This document shows positions 1-6,349 of a DNA stretch of 7,605 nt, one piece after another; the stretch's first letter is position 1, and the number at the start of each line of letters is the position of its first letter. The DNA lies in assembly GCA_937868035.1 (NCBI GenBank), contig CALMLK010000278.1, forward strand, positions 1-7,605, given 5' to 3'. Made by a program: the position numbers and the translations under genes. The DNA is from an uncultured Alphaproteobacteria bacterium. GTDB taxonomy: Bacteria; Pseudomonadota; Alphaproteobacteria; Rhizobiales; Aestuariivirgaceae. The notes beneath the pieces are model-generated. The model worked only from the letters and a program-made list of their open reading frames with translations, made no database searches and was not told the DNA's origin.

Positions 1-679
1 TGTTGCGGCCCTTGTTCTCCGCCTCCGGCAGGGTTTCCAGCTTGCCATGGGCCCAGCCCACGGCGATGGCGAAGAAATTCTTGAAGGCGGCGCAAGCCTC
101 CACGCCCATCATGTCGGTGGAGGTGCGGGGATGATAATAGTCCGTCTCGAAATCGCGGGCGAAGCTCTGCGCCAACCCTTCATCGCGCGACACGATGACA
201 GTGCCGGTCTGCCGCCGCACAGCCAGTTCACCGGCAATGCAGGGTCCGCCAATGGCAGCGACGGGCAGCTTGAATCCGAGCCGCGTCTGCAAGGCGGCCT
301 GCACCACGTCGGGGAAGGCCCCGAGGCCCGCCGGCTCCGGCGACATGCCTTTGGTGATCATGATCACGGGCGTCGCTTTCTTCAGCACGCCTGCCAGCTT
401 GTCGATGGCCCACTCCACCCCCGCCGAGGCCACGCCCAGCAGGATGAAATCGGTGTCATCTCCCACGGCCTTGGCCAGGTCTTCGTGATGGAAGGCCTGC
501 ACGGTCTTCGGCAGCGTGACGTTCAGCTTGGGATGGAGGCCGCTCGCCTTCACGCTGTCGATGATGGCGCGGTCGAGATGGGTGCCGACAAGCCGCACGT
601 GCATGCCCCGGTCGGCGAAGGGCAACACCATGGCGGATCCCATGACGCCAGCCCCCAGGATGGTGACGGTCTTGCTCAC
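1..679 (-). CDS. GpsA-like NAD(P)-dependent glycerol-3-phosphate dehydrogenase family protein, 3' end cut by window
   Basis: I translated this frame directly; 226 residues are visible and no stop is reached before the window edge. The family has about 330 residues, so roughly the C-terminal third is missing. The start is GTG at 679-677, ten bases after the upstream ATPase stop; no strong Shine-Dalgarno is visible, and no in-frame ATG lies upstream before the ATPase coding region. The N-terminus is a Rossmann beta strand followed by GAGVMG (residues 9-14), the dinucleotide-binding glycine motif. ITKGMSPE (108-115) matches the conserved TKG segment, and GVEACAAFKNFFAIAVG (192-208) matches the family's GxExxxALKNxxAIxxG block, making K200 the likely catalytic lysine. 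GpsA enzymes interconvert dihydroxyacetone phosphate and sn-glycerol-3-phosphate in the cytoplasm. Here the usual GPSFAxE motif reads GPCIAGE (145-151), and the gene sits in a catabolic transport operon. I therefore infer a specialised paralogue, possibly acting on another polyol phosphate, rather than the housekeeping lipid-synthesis enzyme. Family assignment is firm; substrate is not. Confidence 0.9.
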   Translation of the reverse strand, partial: MSKTVTILGAGVMGSAMVLPFADRGMHVRLVGTHLDRAIIDSVKASGLHPKLNVTLPKTVQAFHHEDLAKAVGDDTDFILLGVASAGVEWAIDKLAGVLKKATPVIMITKGMSPEPAGLGAFPDVVQAALQTRLGFKLPVAAIGGPCIAGELAVRRQTGTVIVSRDEGLAQSFARDFETDYYHPRTSTDMMGVEACAAFKNFFAIAVGWAHGKLETLPEAENKGRN

Positions 680-689
680 AACGGCAATC

Positions 690-1742
690 TCACAGTGCCT
701 TGCCTGAATCGGCGTCGAAGAGGTGGACGCGGTCGAGACGCGGCGCCAGGCTCACCTTGGAGCCGCGCTTGAGGTCGGCGCGTTCGCGCAGCACGGCGCA
801 GATTTCTTCCTCGCCGAGATCACCATAGACATGCAGCTCCGGCCCCGTGGGTTCCGTGACCGAGAGCGCGATGTCGAAACCCTTGCCCAGTTCCAGGTCT
901 TCCGGGCGGATGCCATAGACCACCTTCTGGCCTTCCGTGGCGCGGTGGTCCTTGGGTGGCAGGGGCAGCCGGGCGCCATTGGCGGCAACGACAGCTCCCT
1001 TGCTCACCGTGCCCTTGATCAGGTTCATGGCCGGCGAGCCGATGAACGAGGCGACGAAGAGATTGGCCGGATGGTCATAGACCTCCAGTGGCGAACCCTC
1101 CTGCTCGATCACGCCATCGCGCAGGATGACGATCTTGTCGGCCATGGTCATGGCTTCGATCTGGTCGTGCGTCACGTAGACGGTCGTCGTCTTCAGGCGT
1201 TCGTGCAGCTCCTTGATCTCGGTGCGCATCTGCACGCGCAGCTTGGCATCGAGGTTGGAAAGCGGTTCGTCGAACAGGAACACCGCCGGGTTGCGCACAA
1301 TGGCCCGGCCCATGGCAACACGCTGGCGCTGCCCGCCCGAAAGCTCGCGGGGGAATCGCGCCATGTAGGGTTCGAGGTTGAGGATCTTTGCGGCCCAGGA
1401 CGTCTTCTCGTCGATCTCGCTCTGCGGACGCTTGGCCAGCTTGAGCGAGAAGCTCATGTTGTCCTTGACGTTCATGTGCGCATAGAGCGCGTAGTTCTGG
1501 AACACCATGGCGATGTCGCGGTCTTTCGGATGCTCGTCATTGACGCGGCGCCCGCCGATGGAGATGTCGCCCGATGTAATGCTTTCCAATCCCGCAATCG
1601 AGCGCAGCAACGTGGACTTGCCGCAGCCGGATGGCCCCAGCAGCACCACGAAGGAGCCATCGTCGATGGTGAGGTCAACACCATGAATGACTTCGAGGTT
1701 GCCGTAGTTCTTGCGGATGTTGCGGAGCGTGACGGATGCCAT
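690..1742 (-). CDS. ABC transporter ATP-binding protein, UgpC/MalK (CUT1) family
   Basis: This 350-residue protein is the cytoplasmic ATPase that powers a carbohydrate importer. All nucleotide-binding motifs are present in order: Walker A GPSGCGKST (36-44), Q-loop Q82 in FQNYALYAHM, ABC signature LSGGQRQR (134-141), Walker B VFLFDEP (154-160), D-loop SNLDA (162-166) and switch histidine H192. A C-terminal TOBE/OB regulatory region follows from about residue 235 (FIGSPAMNLI, then YGIRPEDLEL at 276-285), as in UgpC, MalK and MsmK. Length is normal for the family. The ATG at 1742 lies 11 nt after the dehydrogenase stop, with AGGGA overlapping that stop eight bases before the start. It most likely pairs with the two permeases and binding protein encoded upstream, although the kinase and a dehydrogenase separate it from them. 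UgpC-type ATPases can serve several importers, so the name says nothing about substrate. Confidence 0.96.
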   Translation of the reverse strand: MASVTLRNIRKNYGNLEVIHGVDLTIDDGSFVVLLGPSGCGKSTLLRSIAGLESITSGDISIGGRRVNDEHPKDRDIAMVFQNYALYAHMNVKDNMSFSLKLAKRPQSEIDEKTSWAAKILNLEPYMARFPRELSGGQRQRVAMGRAIVRNPAVFLFDEPLSNLDAKLRVQMRTEIKELHERLKTTTVYVTHDQIEAMTMADKIVILRDGVIEQEGSPLEVYDHPANLFVASFIGSPAMNLIKGTVSKGAVVAANGARLPLPPKDHRATEGQKVVYGIRPEDLELGKGFDIALSVTEPTGPELHVYGDLGEEEICAVLRERADLKRGSKVSLAPRLDRVHLFDADSGKAL

Positions 1743-1753
1743 GGATGCGGTCC

Positions 1754-3109
1754 CTATTGCGGATCGTGTGTGAGAAAATCGTCGAGAAGCCCGGCGTCAT
1801 CGGCGAGGTCCAGGAAGGACCAGCGGTTGCGGATGTCGCGGGCATGTTTCATGGCCCGGCGCCAGATGTCGCGCGGCAGGCCGAGATCGCTTGCGGTGAC
1901 GGGGCCACCCGCCTCCCTCAGCATGTGCTGGAGTTCATCCGGGTCGATCATCATCGCCTTCAGTTCGGCGCGCAGCTGCGGCCACACCTCGGCAAGGCGG
2001 CGGTTGAAGCGCGCCGCACCTTCCGTGTCGAAGGACTTCTTCTTTGCCTCGGCAAACATCATGCGGCCGATGCTTGCGCCATAGCGCTGGACGAAATCGG
2101 TTTCCGAAATCTGCGTTGCCTTGATCTGCGGGGCCTTGTCGAGTGACAGGAGGAAGCGGTGCAGGCGCGCCAGCGTCACCGTGGCAACACCGACCTGCTG
2201 GCCATGCGTCGTGCCGGGGTGGGCCGCACCCGCGAACATGTCGATCCAGTGCGAAATCTGGTGCTCGCCCATGGAGCCCGAATGCGACGACCCCACGATG
2301 TTGTTGCCGAAGCTCGCCAGCACCAGCACGCGGTAGAGATAGCCGTTGGCCTCGATCGAGCCCGTCTTGTAGCCGGGCGAGGTCTTGATCATCAGGTCCT
2401 CGTCCTTCTCCACGTGGAAGAGGTCGAAGGGGGTCTGCGAATAGGCCGTGCCGAGCAGGCGATGCGCCGCCCACCATTCCACCTGCGCCACGGGGCGCAC
2501 GATGGAATCACCGAAGCCCGCCGCCGAAAGCCACGGCGGGGCCGCGGCATTGACCTTGAGGTCCACGAACACCGCCCGCGGCGCCTGCGCCGAAACGCTG
2601 GTCTTGTAGCCGTTGGCGAGCGTGACCGATGCCGTGCCGGCGCCATAGCCGTTCATCGAGGCCGCGGTGGCGAAGCTCACATATTTTCGCCCGTCCTTGA
2701 AGGTCGCATACTTCACCGTGTCGGAAAGCGAGCCGGAGCCCACCACCACGCAGCCGTCGCAGTGGCGCGTCTTCTCCTGCATCAGGGCGATGGTCGGCTC
2801 GTCGCAATGGGTGTCACCGGGGAAGACGATTTCTTCCACATCGGTCCAGCCCCGCAATTCCTTGGCCACGCGGCGGCCCATGGCCTCGAGCGTATTGGTG
2901 TCGGAAACAACCGCCAGCTTGCGGCCGATCTTGAGTGGCGCCACCAGGTCGGCGGCACCGCCATCGAGCGATTCCTCGATGCGGATGGTCTCGAAGGGCA
3001 CCTCGCAGCGCTTGCCCGTGGCGGGGTCGCGCCATTCTCCCGAGATCACTTCGCGGATGAGGCTGTTCCAGTCGGTCTTGCCGGTGATGGACGTGGGATT
3101 GGCGTTCAT
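1754..3109 (-). CDS. AraM-type sn-glycerol-1-phosphate dehydrogenase family protein
   Basis: This is a 451-residue member of the metal-dependent dehydroquinate synthase/glycerol dehydrogenase-like superfamily, closest by motif to AraM-type sn-glycerol-1-phosphate dehydrogenases, which oxidise or reduce G1P/DHAP with NAD(P) and a divalent metal. Visible motifs are the nucleotide-binding GSGSLSD (124-130), the ATAASMNGYGAG segment (148-158, equivalent to the family's TAPSxDG block), GFGD with probable metal ligand D201, GEHQISHW with H283/H287, and HGQQVG with H302. The C-terminal AGGP...DLGL...A..HAR..R pattern (400-427) also matches AraM. I chose the ATG at 3109 because it overlaps the kinase stop as TGATG and has GGAGG eight bases upstream (3118-3122); an in-frame ATG at 3151 would extend 14 residues into the kinase gene and has no such support. 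The protein is longer than the roughly 390 residues I recall for AraM, mainly at the N-terminus and between about 325 and 395. Its actual substrate may be another polyol phosphate or polyol. Confidence 0.92.
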   Translation of the reverse strand: MNANPTSITGKTDWNSLIREVISGEWRDPATGKRCEVPFETIRIEESLDGGAADLVAPLKIGRKLAVVSDTNTLEAMGRRVAKELRGWTDVEEIVFPGDTHCDEPTIALMQEKTRHCDGCVVVGSGSLSDTVKYATFKDGRKYVSFATAASMNGYGAGTASVTLANGYKTSVSAQAPRAVFVDLKVNAAAPPWLSAAGFGDSIVRPVAQVEWWAAHRLLGTAYSQTPFDLFHVEKDEDLMIKTSPGYKTGSIEANGYLYRVLVLASFGNNIVGSSHSGSMGEHQISHWIDMFAGAAHPGTTHGQQVGVATVTLARLHRFLLSLDKAPQIKATQISETDFVQRYGASIGRMMFAEAKKKSFDTEGAARFNRRLAEVWPQLRAELKAMMIDPDELQHMLREAGGPVTASDLGLPRDIWRRAMKHARDIRNRWSFLDLADDAGLLDDFLTHDPQ

Positions 3110-4632
3110 CAGCCTTGCCTCCGGGCAAAATCCTGCAGCTTCGCATTCCATCCTGAAACCTGCGGCCAGAGTTCCTTGTAGATGGAGAGAAGTTCGGCAT
3201 AGGCCTTCGATTCTTTCGTCCGTGGACGGAAGGTCTTCGTGGGCTTTCCGCTCATGGCGGCAGCGGCTGCGGGAAGCGTCTTGAACCAGCCCGCGCCCTT
3301 GGCGGCGGCCATGGCCGCACCCAATGCAGACGCCTCAACGGTTTCCAGGCGCTTCACGTCGCGGCCCGAGGCATCGGCAACGATCTGGCACCACAGGTCG
3401 GATCTCGAGCCGCCGCCGACAATGGCGAAATGGTCGATGGGGCTCGTCACTTCCGCCACGCGATTGGTCATCATCGCCTGTTCCATGGCAATCCCCTCCA
3501 TCAGGGCGCGATAGAGGTCGGCGCGTGTGTGGCTGCCGGAGAGGCCCGCAAACATGCCCCGGCCATCCGTGTCCCAATAGGGCGTCATGATGCCGGAGAA
3601 ATAGGGCAGCATGACAAGCCCGCGTGAACCGATGGGCACCGCCTTTGCTTCGCCTTCCAGTTCGGCGAAGATGTTCGGATTCTTGGCCGCGTTCTGGTGG
3701 AAGATGCGTTCGACGAGCCACGTCAGCAGATAAGTGCCGGTGCGGATCGCCGTTTCGTAGCTGAAGCCCGTTTCACCCACCGCCACGAGGCTGCGGAAGG
3801 AACGGTCCACCGCATAGGCCTCGCCGTAGCTGCCGGAGACGGCCGCCGTGCCGAGATTGAGGTAGGCGCGGCCCTTGAGGAAGGTGTTCGCTCCGGCGCC
3901 GGCGCATTGGCCATCGCCGCCGCCGGCAACCACGGGCGTTCCGGCCTTGAGGCCCGTGATCCTTGCGGCCTCCGCCGTGACGAGGCCCATCACCTCGCCC
4001 GAAGGAACGAGGGCCGGCAGCATGTCGCGCCGCACCTTCGCCGCCGCCATGAGCGTGTCGGACCAGTCATAGGTCTTGGCATCAAGCAGGCCCATGGGAC
4101 TGGCAGAGGAAATGGATGTCTTCCATTCCCCGGTGAGGAAATGGGTGAGCACGCCATGCACTTCCGCCGTCTTGGCGGTCTTGCCCCACATCTTCGCTTC
4201 GTTCTTGGAGAACCAGCGGCAGCGCGTGCGGCAGGGCGTGACATCGTCGGGAATGCCGGAGAGCAGGTGCAGCCTGTCGGAGCCCACCTCGTCGGCGATT
4301 TCCTTCACCTCCACATGGGCGCGCTCATCAAGCCACAGCGTGCCGGGACGGAGCGCCTTTCCGGTCTTGTCGAATTGCGCGAAGCTCTCGCGCTGGTTGG
4401 AAATCGAAACTGCGGCGATGCGGTCCCTGGCAATTTTCCGGGTGAGAAGTTTCAGCGCCTTTGCGGTGGAGCCCGTCCAGTCCGAAACCTCTTCCTCGAA
4501 CCAGCCCATGCGCGGATTGGAAATGGGAACGGCAGCCCGGCCTTCCGCGACAATGCGCCCGCGCCTGTCGAAGGCAATGGCCTTCGTCGCGGTCGTTGAC
4601 TGGTCGATGCCGATGACGAGATCGGGGGTCAT
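3109..4632 (-). CDS. FGGY-family carbohydrate (polyol) kinase
   Basis: This complete 507-residue protein has the length and two-domain layout of FGGY kinases, which transfer phosphate from ATP to a sugar or polyol in the cytoplasm. The N-terminal domain opens with IGIDQSTTATKAIAFD (7-22), the phosphate-binding loop; its DQSTT resembles the DQGTT of glycerol kinase more than the DLGT of xylulokinase. SISNQRE (76-82) also recalls glycerol kinase. The catalytic base is probably D240 in GGGDGQCAG (237-245), and LGTAAV (260-265) is the conserved GT segment. The C-terminal domain, with PYWDTDGRGMFAGL (351-364) and the adenosine-binding GGGSRSDLWCQIVAD (406-420), reads more like xylulokinase. It is the first gene after the hairpin-rich spacer and its stop overlaps the dehydrogenase start. 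AGGA lies only three bases before the ATG, a short spacing, but the ATG sits where the family start is expected. Family is certain. Glycerol, a tetritol, a pentitol or a ketose are all possible substrates. Confidence 0.95.
   Translation of the reverse strand: MTPDLVIGIDQSTTATKAIAFDRRGRIVAEGRAAVPISNPRMGWFEEEVSDWTGSTAKALKLLTRKIARDRIAAVSISNQRESFAQFDKTGKALRPGTLWLDERAHVEVKEIADEVGSDRLHLLSGIPDDVTPCRTRCRWFSKNEAKMWGKTAKTAEVHGVLTHFLTGEWKTSISSASPMGLLDAKTYDWSDTLMAAAKVRRDMLPALVPSGEVMGLVTAEAARITGLKAGTPVVAGGGDGQCAGAGANTFLKGRAYLNLGTAAVSGSYGEAYAVDRSFRSLVAVGETGFSYETAIRTGTYLLTWLVERIFHQNAAKNPNIFAELEGEAKAVPIGSRGLVMLPYFSGIMTPYWDTDGRGMFAGLSGSHTRADLYRALMEGIAMEQAMMTNRVAEVTSPIDHFAIVGGGSRSDLWCQIVADASGRDVKRLETVEASALGAAMAAAKGAGWFKTLPAAAAAMSGKPTKTFRPRTKESKAYAELLSIYKELWPQVSGWNAKLQDFARRQG
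3118..3122 (-). promoter_or_regulatory. Ribosome-binding site that fixes the AraM-type dehydrogenase start
   Basis: GGAGG, located inside the last codons of the kinase gene, stands eight bases before the ATG at 3109. It decides in favour of this ATG over the in-frame ATG at 3151, and together with the TGATG overlap points to translational coupling with the kinase. Confidence 0.8.
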
Positions 4633-4789
4633 GAATCCTGCGGGTCCGGAAGGGGTGCGCCTGGTGTGCGGAGCGCCGGTCTCTCCGGCGGCAGCGCGGG
4701 AACTGGCGGAAGATCCGGCGCGCGGATCTCCTGCCAGCCAATGAAACCTTCCCCCGCTCTGGATGCGGGGAAAGGCTTCTAGTCTTGTC
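4633..4789 (-). other. Intercistronic spacer with three hairpins between binding-protein and kinase genes
   Basis: This 157-nt stretch is by far the longest non-coding gap in the window. In transcription order it carries a terminator-like hairpin at 4775-4747, a 7-bp stem with 5-nt loop at 4729-4711 (AGATCCG / CGGATCT arms) and a perfect 6-bp stem with 5-nt loop at 4690-4674 (CGCCGG / CCGGCG arms). I see no open reading frame with family resemblance and no convincing -35/-10 pair. Such structures after a binding-protein gene commonly stabilise the upstream mRNA or cut read-through, so that binding protein is made in excess over downstream enzymes. That role is inferred here. The central inverted repeat could alternatively be an operator for an internal promoter. 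Confidence 0.6.
4741..4775 (-). terminator. Hairpin with short U-rich tail after the binding-protein gene
   Basis: The arms are 4747-4757 and 4765-4775, giving ten pairs of eleven (one C/A mismatch at 4751/4771) around a 7-nt loop. On the transcribed strand the stem is followed by UUUCAUU, a short and interrupted U-run. It starts 15 bases after the binding-protein stop. The weak tail suggests a partial terminator or a 3'-end-protecting stem rather than a full stop, since the kinase and ATPase downstream seem to belong to the same system. Confidence 0.55.
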
Positions 4790-6304
4790 TCAGAGACCCG
4801 CTTCGGCCACTGCGGCGTCGATCGCCGAGGCGATCGTGTCCATGCACTTCTTGGCGTCGCCGCCGAAGTCCTGGCCCGTCAGCAGCTTGCCGAGGTTCAC
4901 CGGGATCTCGTTGTTCGAGAAGCCAGCCCACAGCGGCATGTCGGGTTCGGAAGCCATGTCGTTGTCGATGATTTCCTTCACGACAGGCAGGTGGCGCGTC
5001 GTGCCGGGGCCGACGACTTCCTTGGCCTTCACGCGCGGATCGGCGAAGGACGACAGGCGCATCGGAGCGAAACCACCGCCCAGCGTGCAACGTGTCATGA
5101 TGTCCTTCGAACAGGCCCACTGCATGAAGATCCAGGCGGCGTCCACGTTCTTGGAGTACTTGGACAGGCCGAGGAGCGAACCGCCCTGGTGGCCGGCGTT
5201 CGGGATTTCACCGAAGCCTGCTTCCGCCGGGGTGCGATACTTCGGACCACGGATCGGGCGCTTGGCTTCCCACAGGCCCTGCACCTTGGAATCGGCCGCA
5301 TCCCAACCGGGGAAGAATTCATCCCACGAGTTGATGAGGGCGACCTGTCCGGCAGCACCCATCTGGAACTGGCCGTCCCAGGTGGAGTTGGTGGATTCGG
5401 GCGGGGCGTTCTTGAGCAGTTCCTGGTACAGCTGCAGGCCCTTGATGCCTGCTTCGTCGTTGCCCTTGAACTTCTTGTCGGCGCCGAAGATGGAGCCGCC
5501 GGCGTTCCAGACAACCTGCGTCCAGTCGCATTCGAGCGAGTAGTGGCCCGACTTGGCCTGGAGGCCCGTACCGAAGATGCCGTTGGCCTTTTCGGCTTCC
5601 GTGATCATCTGCGCCGCGGCCAGGAATTCTTCCGGCGTGTTCGGCGGAGCGATCTTGTGCTTCTCCAGGATGTCCTTGCGGTACATCGTGGTCATGATCG
5701 GAATGTCGAAGGGAATGCCGACCCAGTGGCCGTCATACATGGCAAGGCCTTCGACGAGCGGCTTCGAGAAGTCGTCGAAGTCGAAGCCCGGCATGGCCAG
5801 GTCCGGCTTGTCCTTGTAGTACTGCACGGGGTCAACCGTGTCCTGGCTGAAAGTCGCGACCCACGACTGGTCGAGATAGTAGATGTCGTAGGAACCGAGC
5901 TGGCCCTGCACGTCCTGCGTGGCCTTGGCGAGAACCTGCTCGAGCGGCACGATTTCGATTTCGACTTCGATGCCCGTGGCTTCAGTGAATTCGCCCTTCA
6001 GCTTGTCGAGCACCACCGTCGGCGGCGTCGCTTCCGAGGTGTAGCGGATCTTCGTGCCCTTGAACGGACCCGAGACATCCTTCAGCCACTTCATGATGTC
6101 GGCGTCCTGCGCCATGGCTTCTTCGCCCAGCGTGAAGCCGCGGTCACGGCGCACATTGCCGAGAAGGGCGAGATTGAAGGCCGAGAAGCCCACGCCGGCA
6201 AGGCCGGCCTTCTTGAGGAAGGACCGCTTGGAAATGCGGCGCGCGGCGAAATCGCGGGCCAGGTCCGCAATGTAGGTTTTCTTGTCGTACTCTCTAAAGC
6301 TCAT
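4790..6304 (-). CDS. ABC transporter extracellular solute-binding protein (CUT1 type) with Tat-like leader
   Basis: This 504-residue protein is the periplasmic receptor that delivers substrate to the permeases. After the leader, the mature part shows the family 1 solute-binding pattern: a beta strand (TKIRYTSE, 84-91), LKGEFTEATGIEVEIEIVP (102-120), DIYYLDQSW (140-148), GIPFDIPIMTTMYRKDIL (196-213), PNTPEEFLAAAQMI (221-234), a QMGAAGQVALINSWDEFF segment (314-331) and WIFMQWACSKD (391-401). The N-terminus contains SKRSFLKKAGL (25-35) followed by a hydrophobic stretch (36-49), which resembles a twin-arginine signal with KR in place of RR; AMA/QD near 63-67 is a possible cleavage site. It is longer than the usual 400-440 residues of CUT1 receptors and has four cysteines (259, 398, 406, 487). 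GGGAGG lies six bases before the ATG (6311-6316), a strong ribosome-binding site that confirms the start. It follows the permease genes by 45 nt. Ligand is unknown, but the adjacent kinase and dehydrogenases suggest a polyol. Confidence 0.94.
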   Translation of the reverse strand: MSFREYDKKTYIADLARDFAARRISKRSFLKKAGLAGVGFSAFNLALLGNVRRDRGFTLGEEAMAQDADIMKWLKDVSGPFKGTKIRYTSEATPPTVVLDKLKGEFTEATGIEVEIEIVPLEQVLAKATQDVQGQLGSYDIYYLDQSWVATFSQDTVDPVQYYKDKPDLAMPGFDFDDFSKPLVEGLAMYDGHWVGIPFDIPIMTTMYRKDILEKHKIAPPNTPEEFLAAAQMITEAEKANGIFGTGLQAKSGHYSLECDWTQVVWNAGGSIFGADKKFKGNDEAGIKGLQLYQELLKNAPPESTNSTWDGQFQMGAAGQVALINSWDEFFPGWDAADSKVQGLWEAKRPIRGPKYRTPAEAGFGEIPNAGHQGGSLLGLSKYSKNVDAAWIFMQWACSKDIMTRCTLGGGFAPMRLSSFADPRVKAKEVVGPGTTRHLPVVKEIIDNDMASEPDMPLWAGFSNNEIPVNLGKLLTGQDFGGDAKKCMDTIASAIDAAVAEAGL

Positions 6305-6310
6305 GAATAT

Positions 6311-6316
6311 CCTCCC
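6311..6316 (-). promoter_or_regulatory. Strong ribosome-binding site of the binding-protein gene
   Basis: GGGAGG lies six bases before the ATG at 6304. Among the starts in this window it is one of the two best Shine-Dalgarno matches, in keeping with high production of a periplasmic receptor. Confidence 0.8.
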
Positions 6317-6349
6317 AATGGTTTAGAGTTCAGGTTCTCGTTCGCGGCA

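Noticed and set aside
354..367. Perfect 14-base palindrome GTGATCATGATCAC
   Set aside because: It lies inside the GpsA-like coding region and is fully explained by the codons for V-I-M-I-T. There is nothing else operator-like around it.
47..772. 241-codon plus-strand open frame at the window start
   Set aside because: The minus strand here encodes an uninterrupted GpsA-like protein with GAGVMG and FKN motifs, so the plus frame is a shadow.
723..2084. 453-codon plus-strand open frame opposite the ABC ATPase and the end of the dehydrogenase gene
   Set aside because: It spans the boundary of two real minus-strand genes, resembles no family and has shadow-like composition.
3110..3151. Upstream in-frame ATG adding 14 residues to the AraM-type dehydrogenase
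   Set aside because: It lies 43 bases inside the kinase gene. The ATG at 3109 has an ideal GGAGG and a TGATG overlap.
2159..3181. 340-codon plus-strand open frame opposite the AraM-type dehydrogenase
   Set aside because: An antisense shadow rich in R, H and G; the opposite strand carries conserved nucleotide- and metal-binding motifs.
3697..4599. 300-codon plus-strand open frame opposite the kinase
   Set aside because: An antisense shadow of the FGGY kinase with no motifs of its own.
6305..6349. 45-nt gap between second permease and binding-protein genes as a possible promoter
   Set aside because: Apart from the ribosome-binding site I see no -35/-10 pair or inverted repeat, so an internal promoter is not supported.
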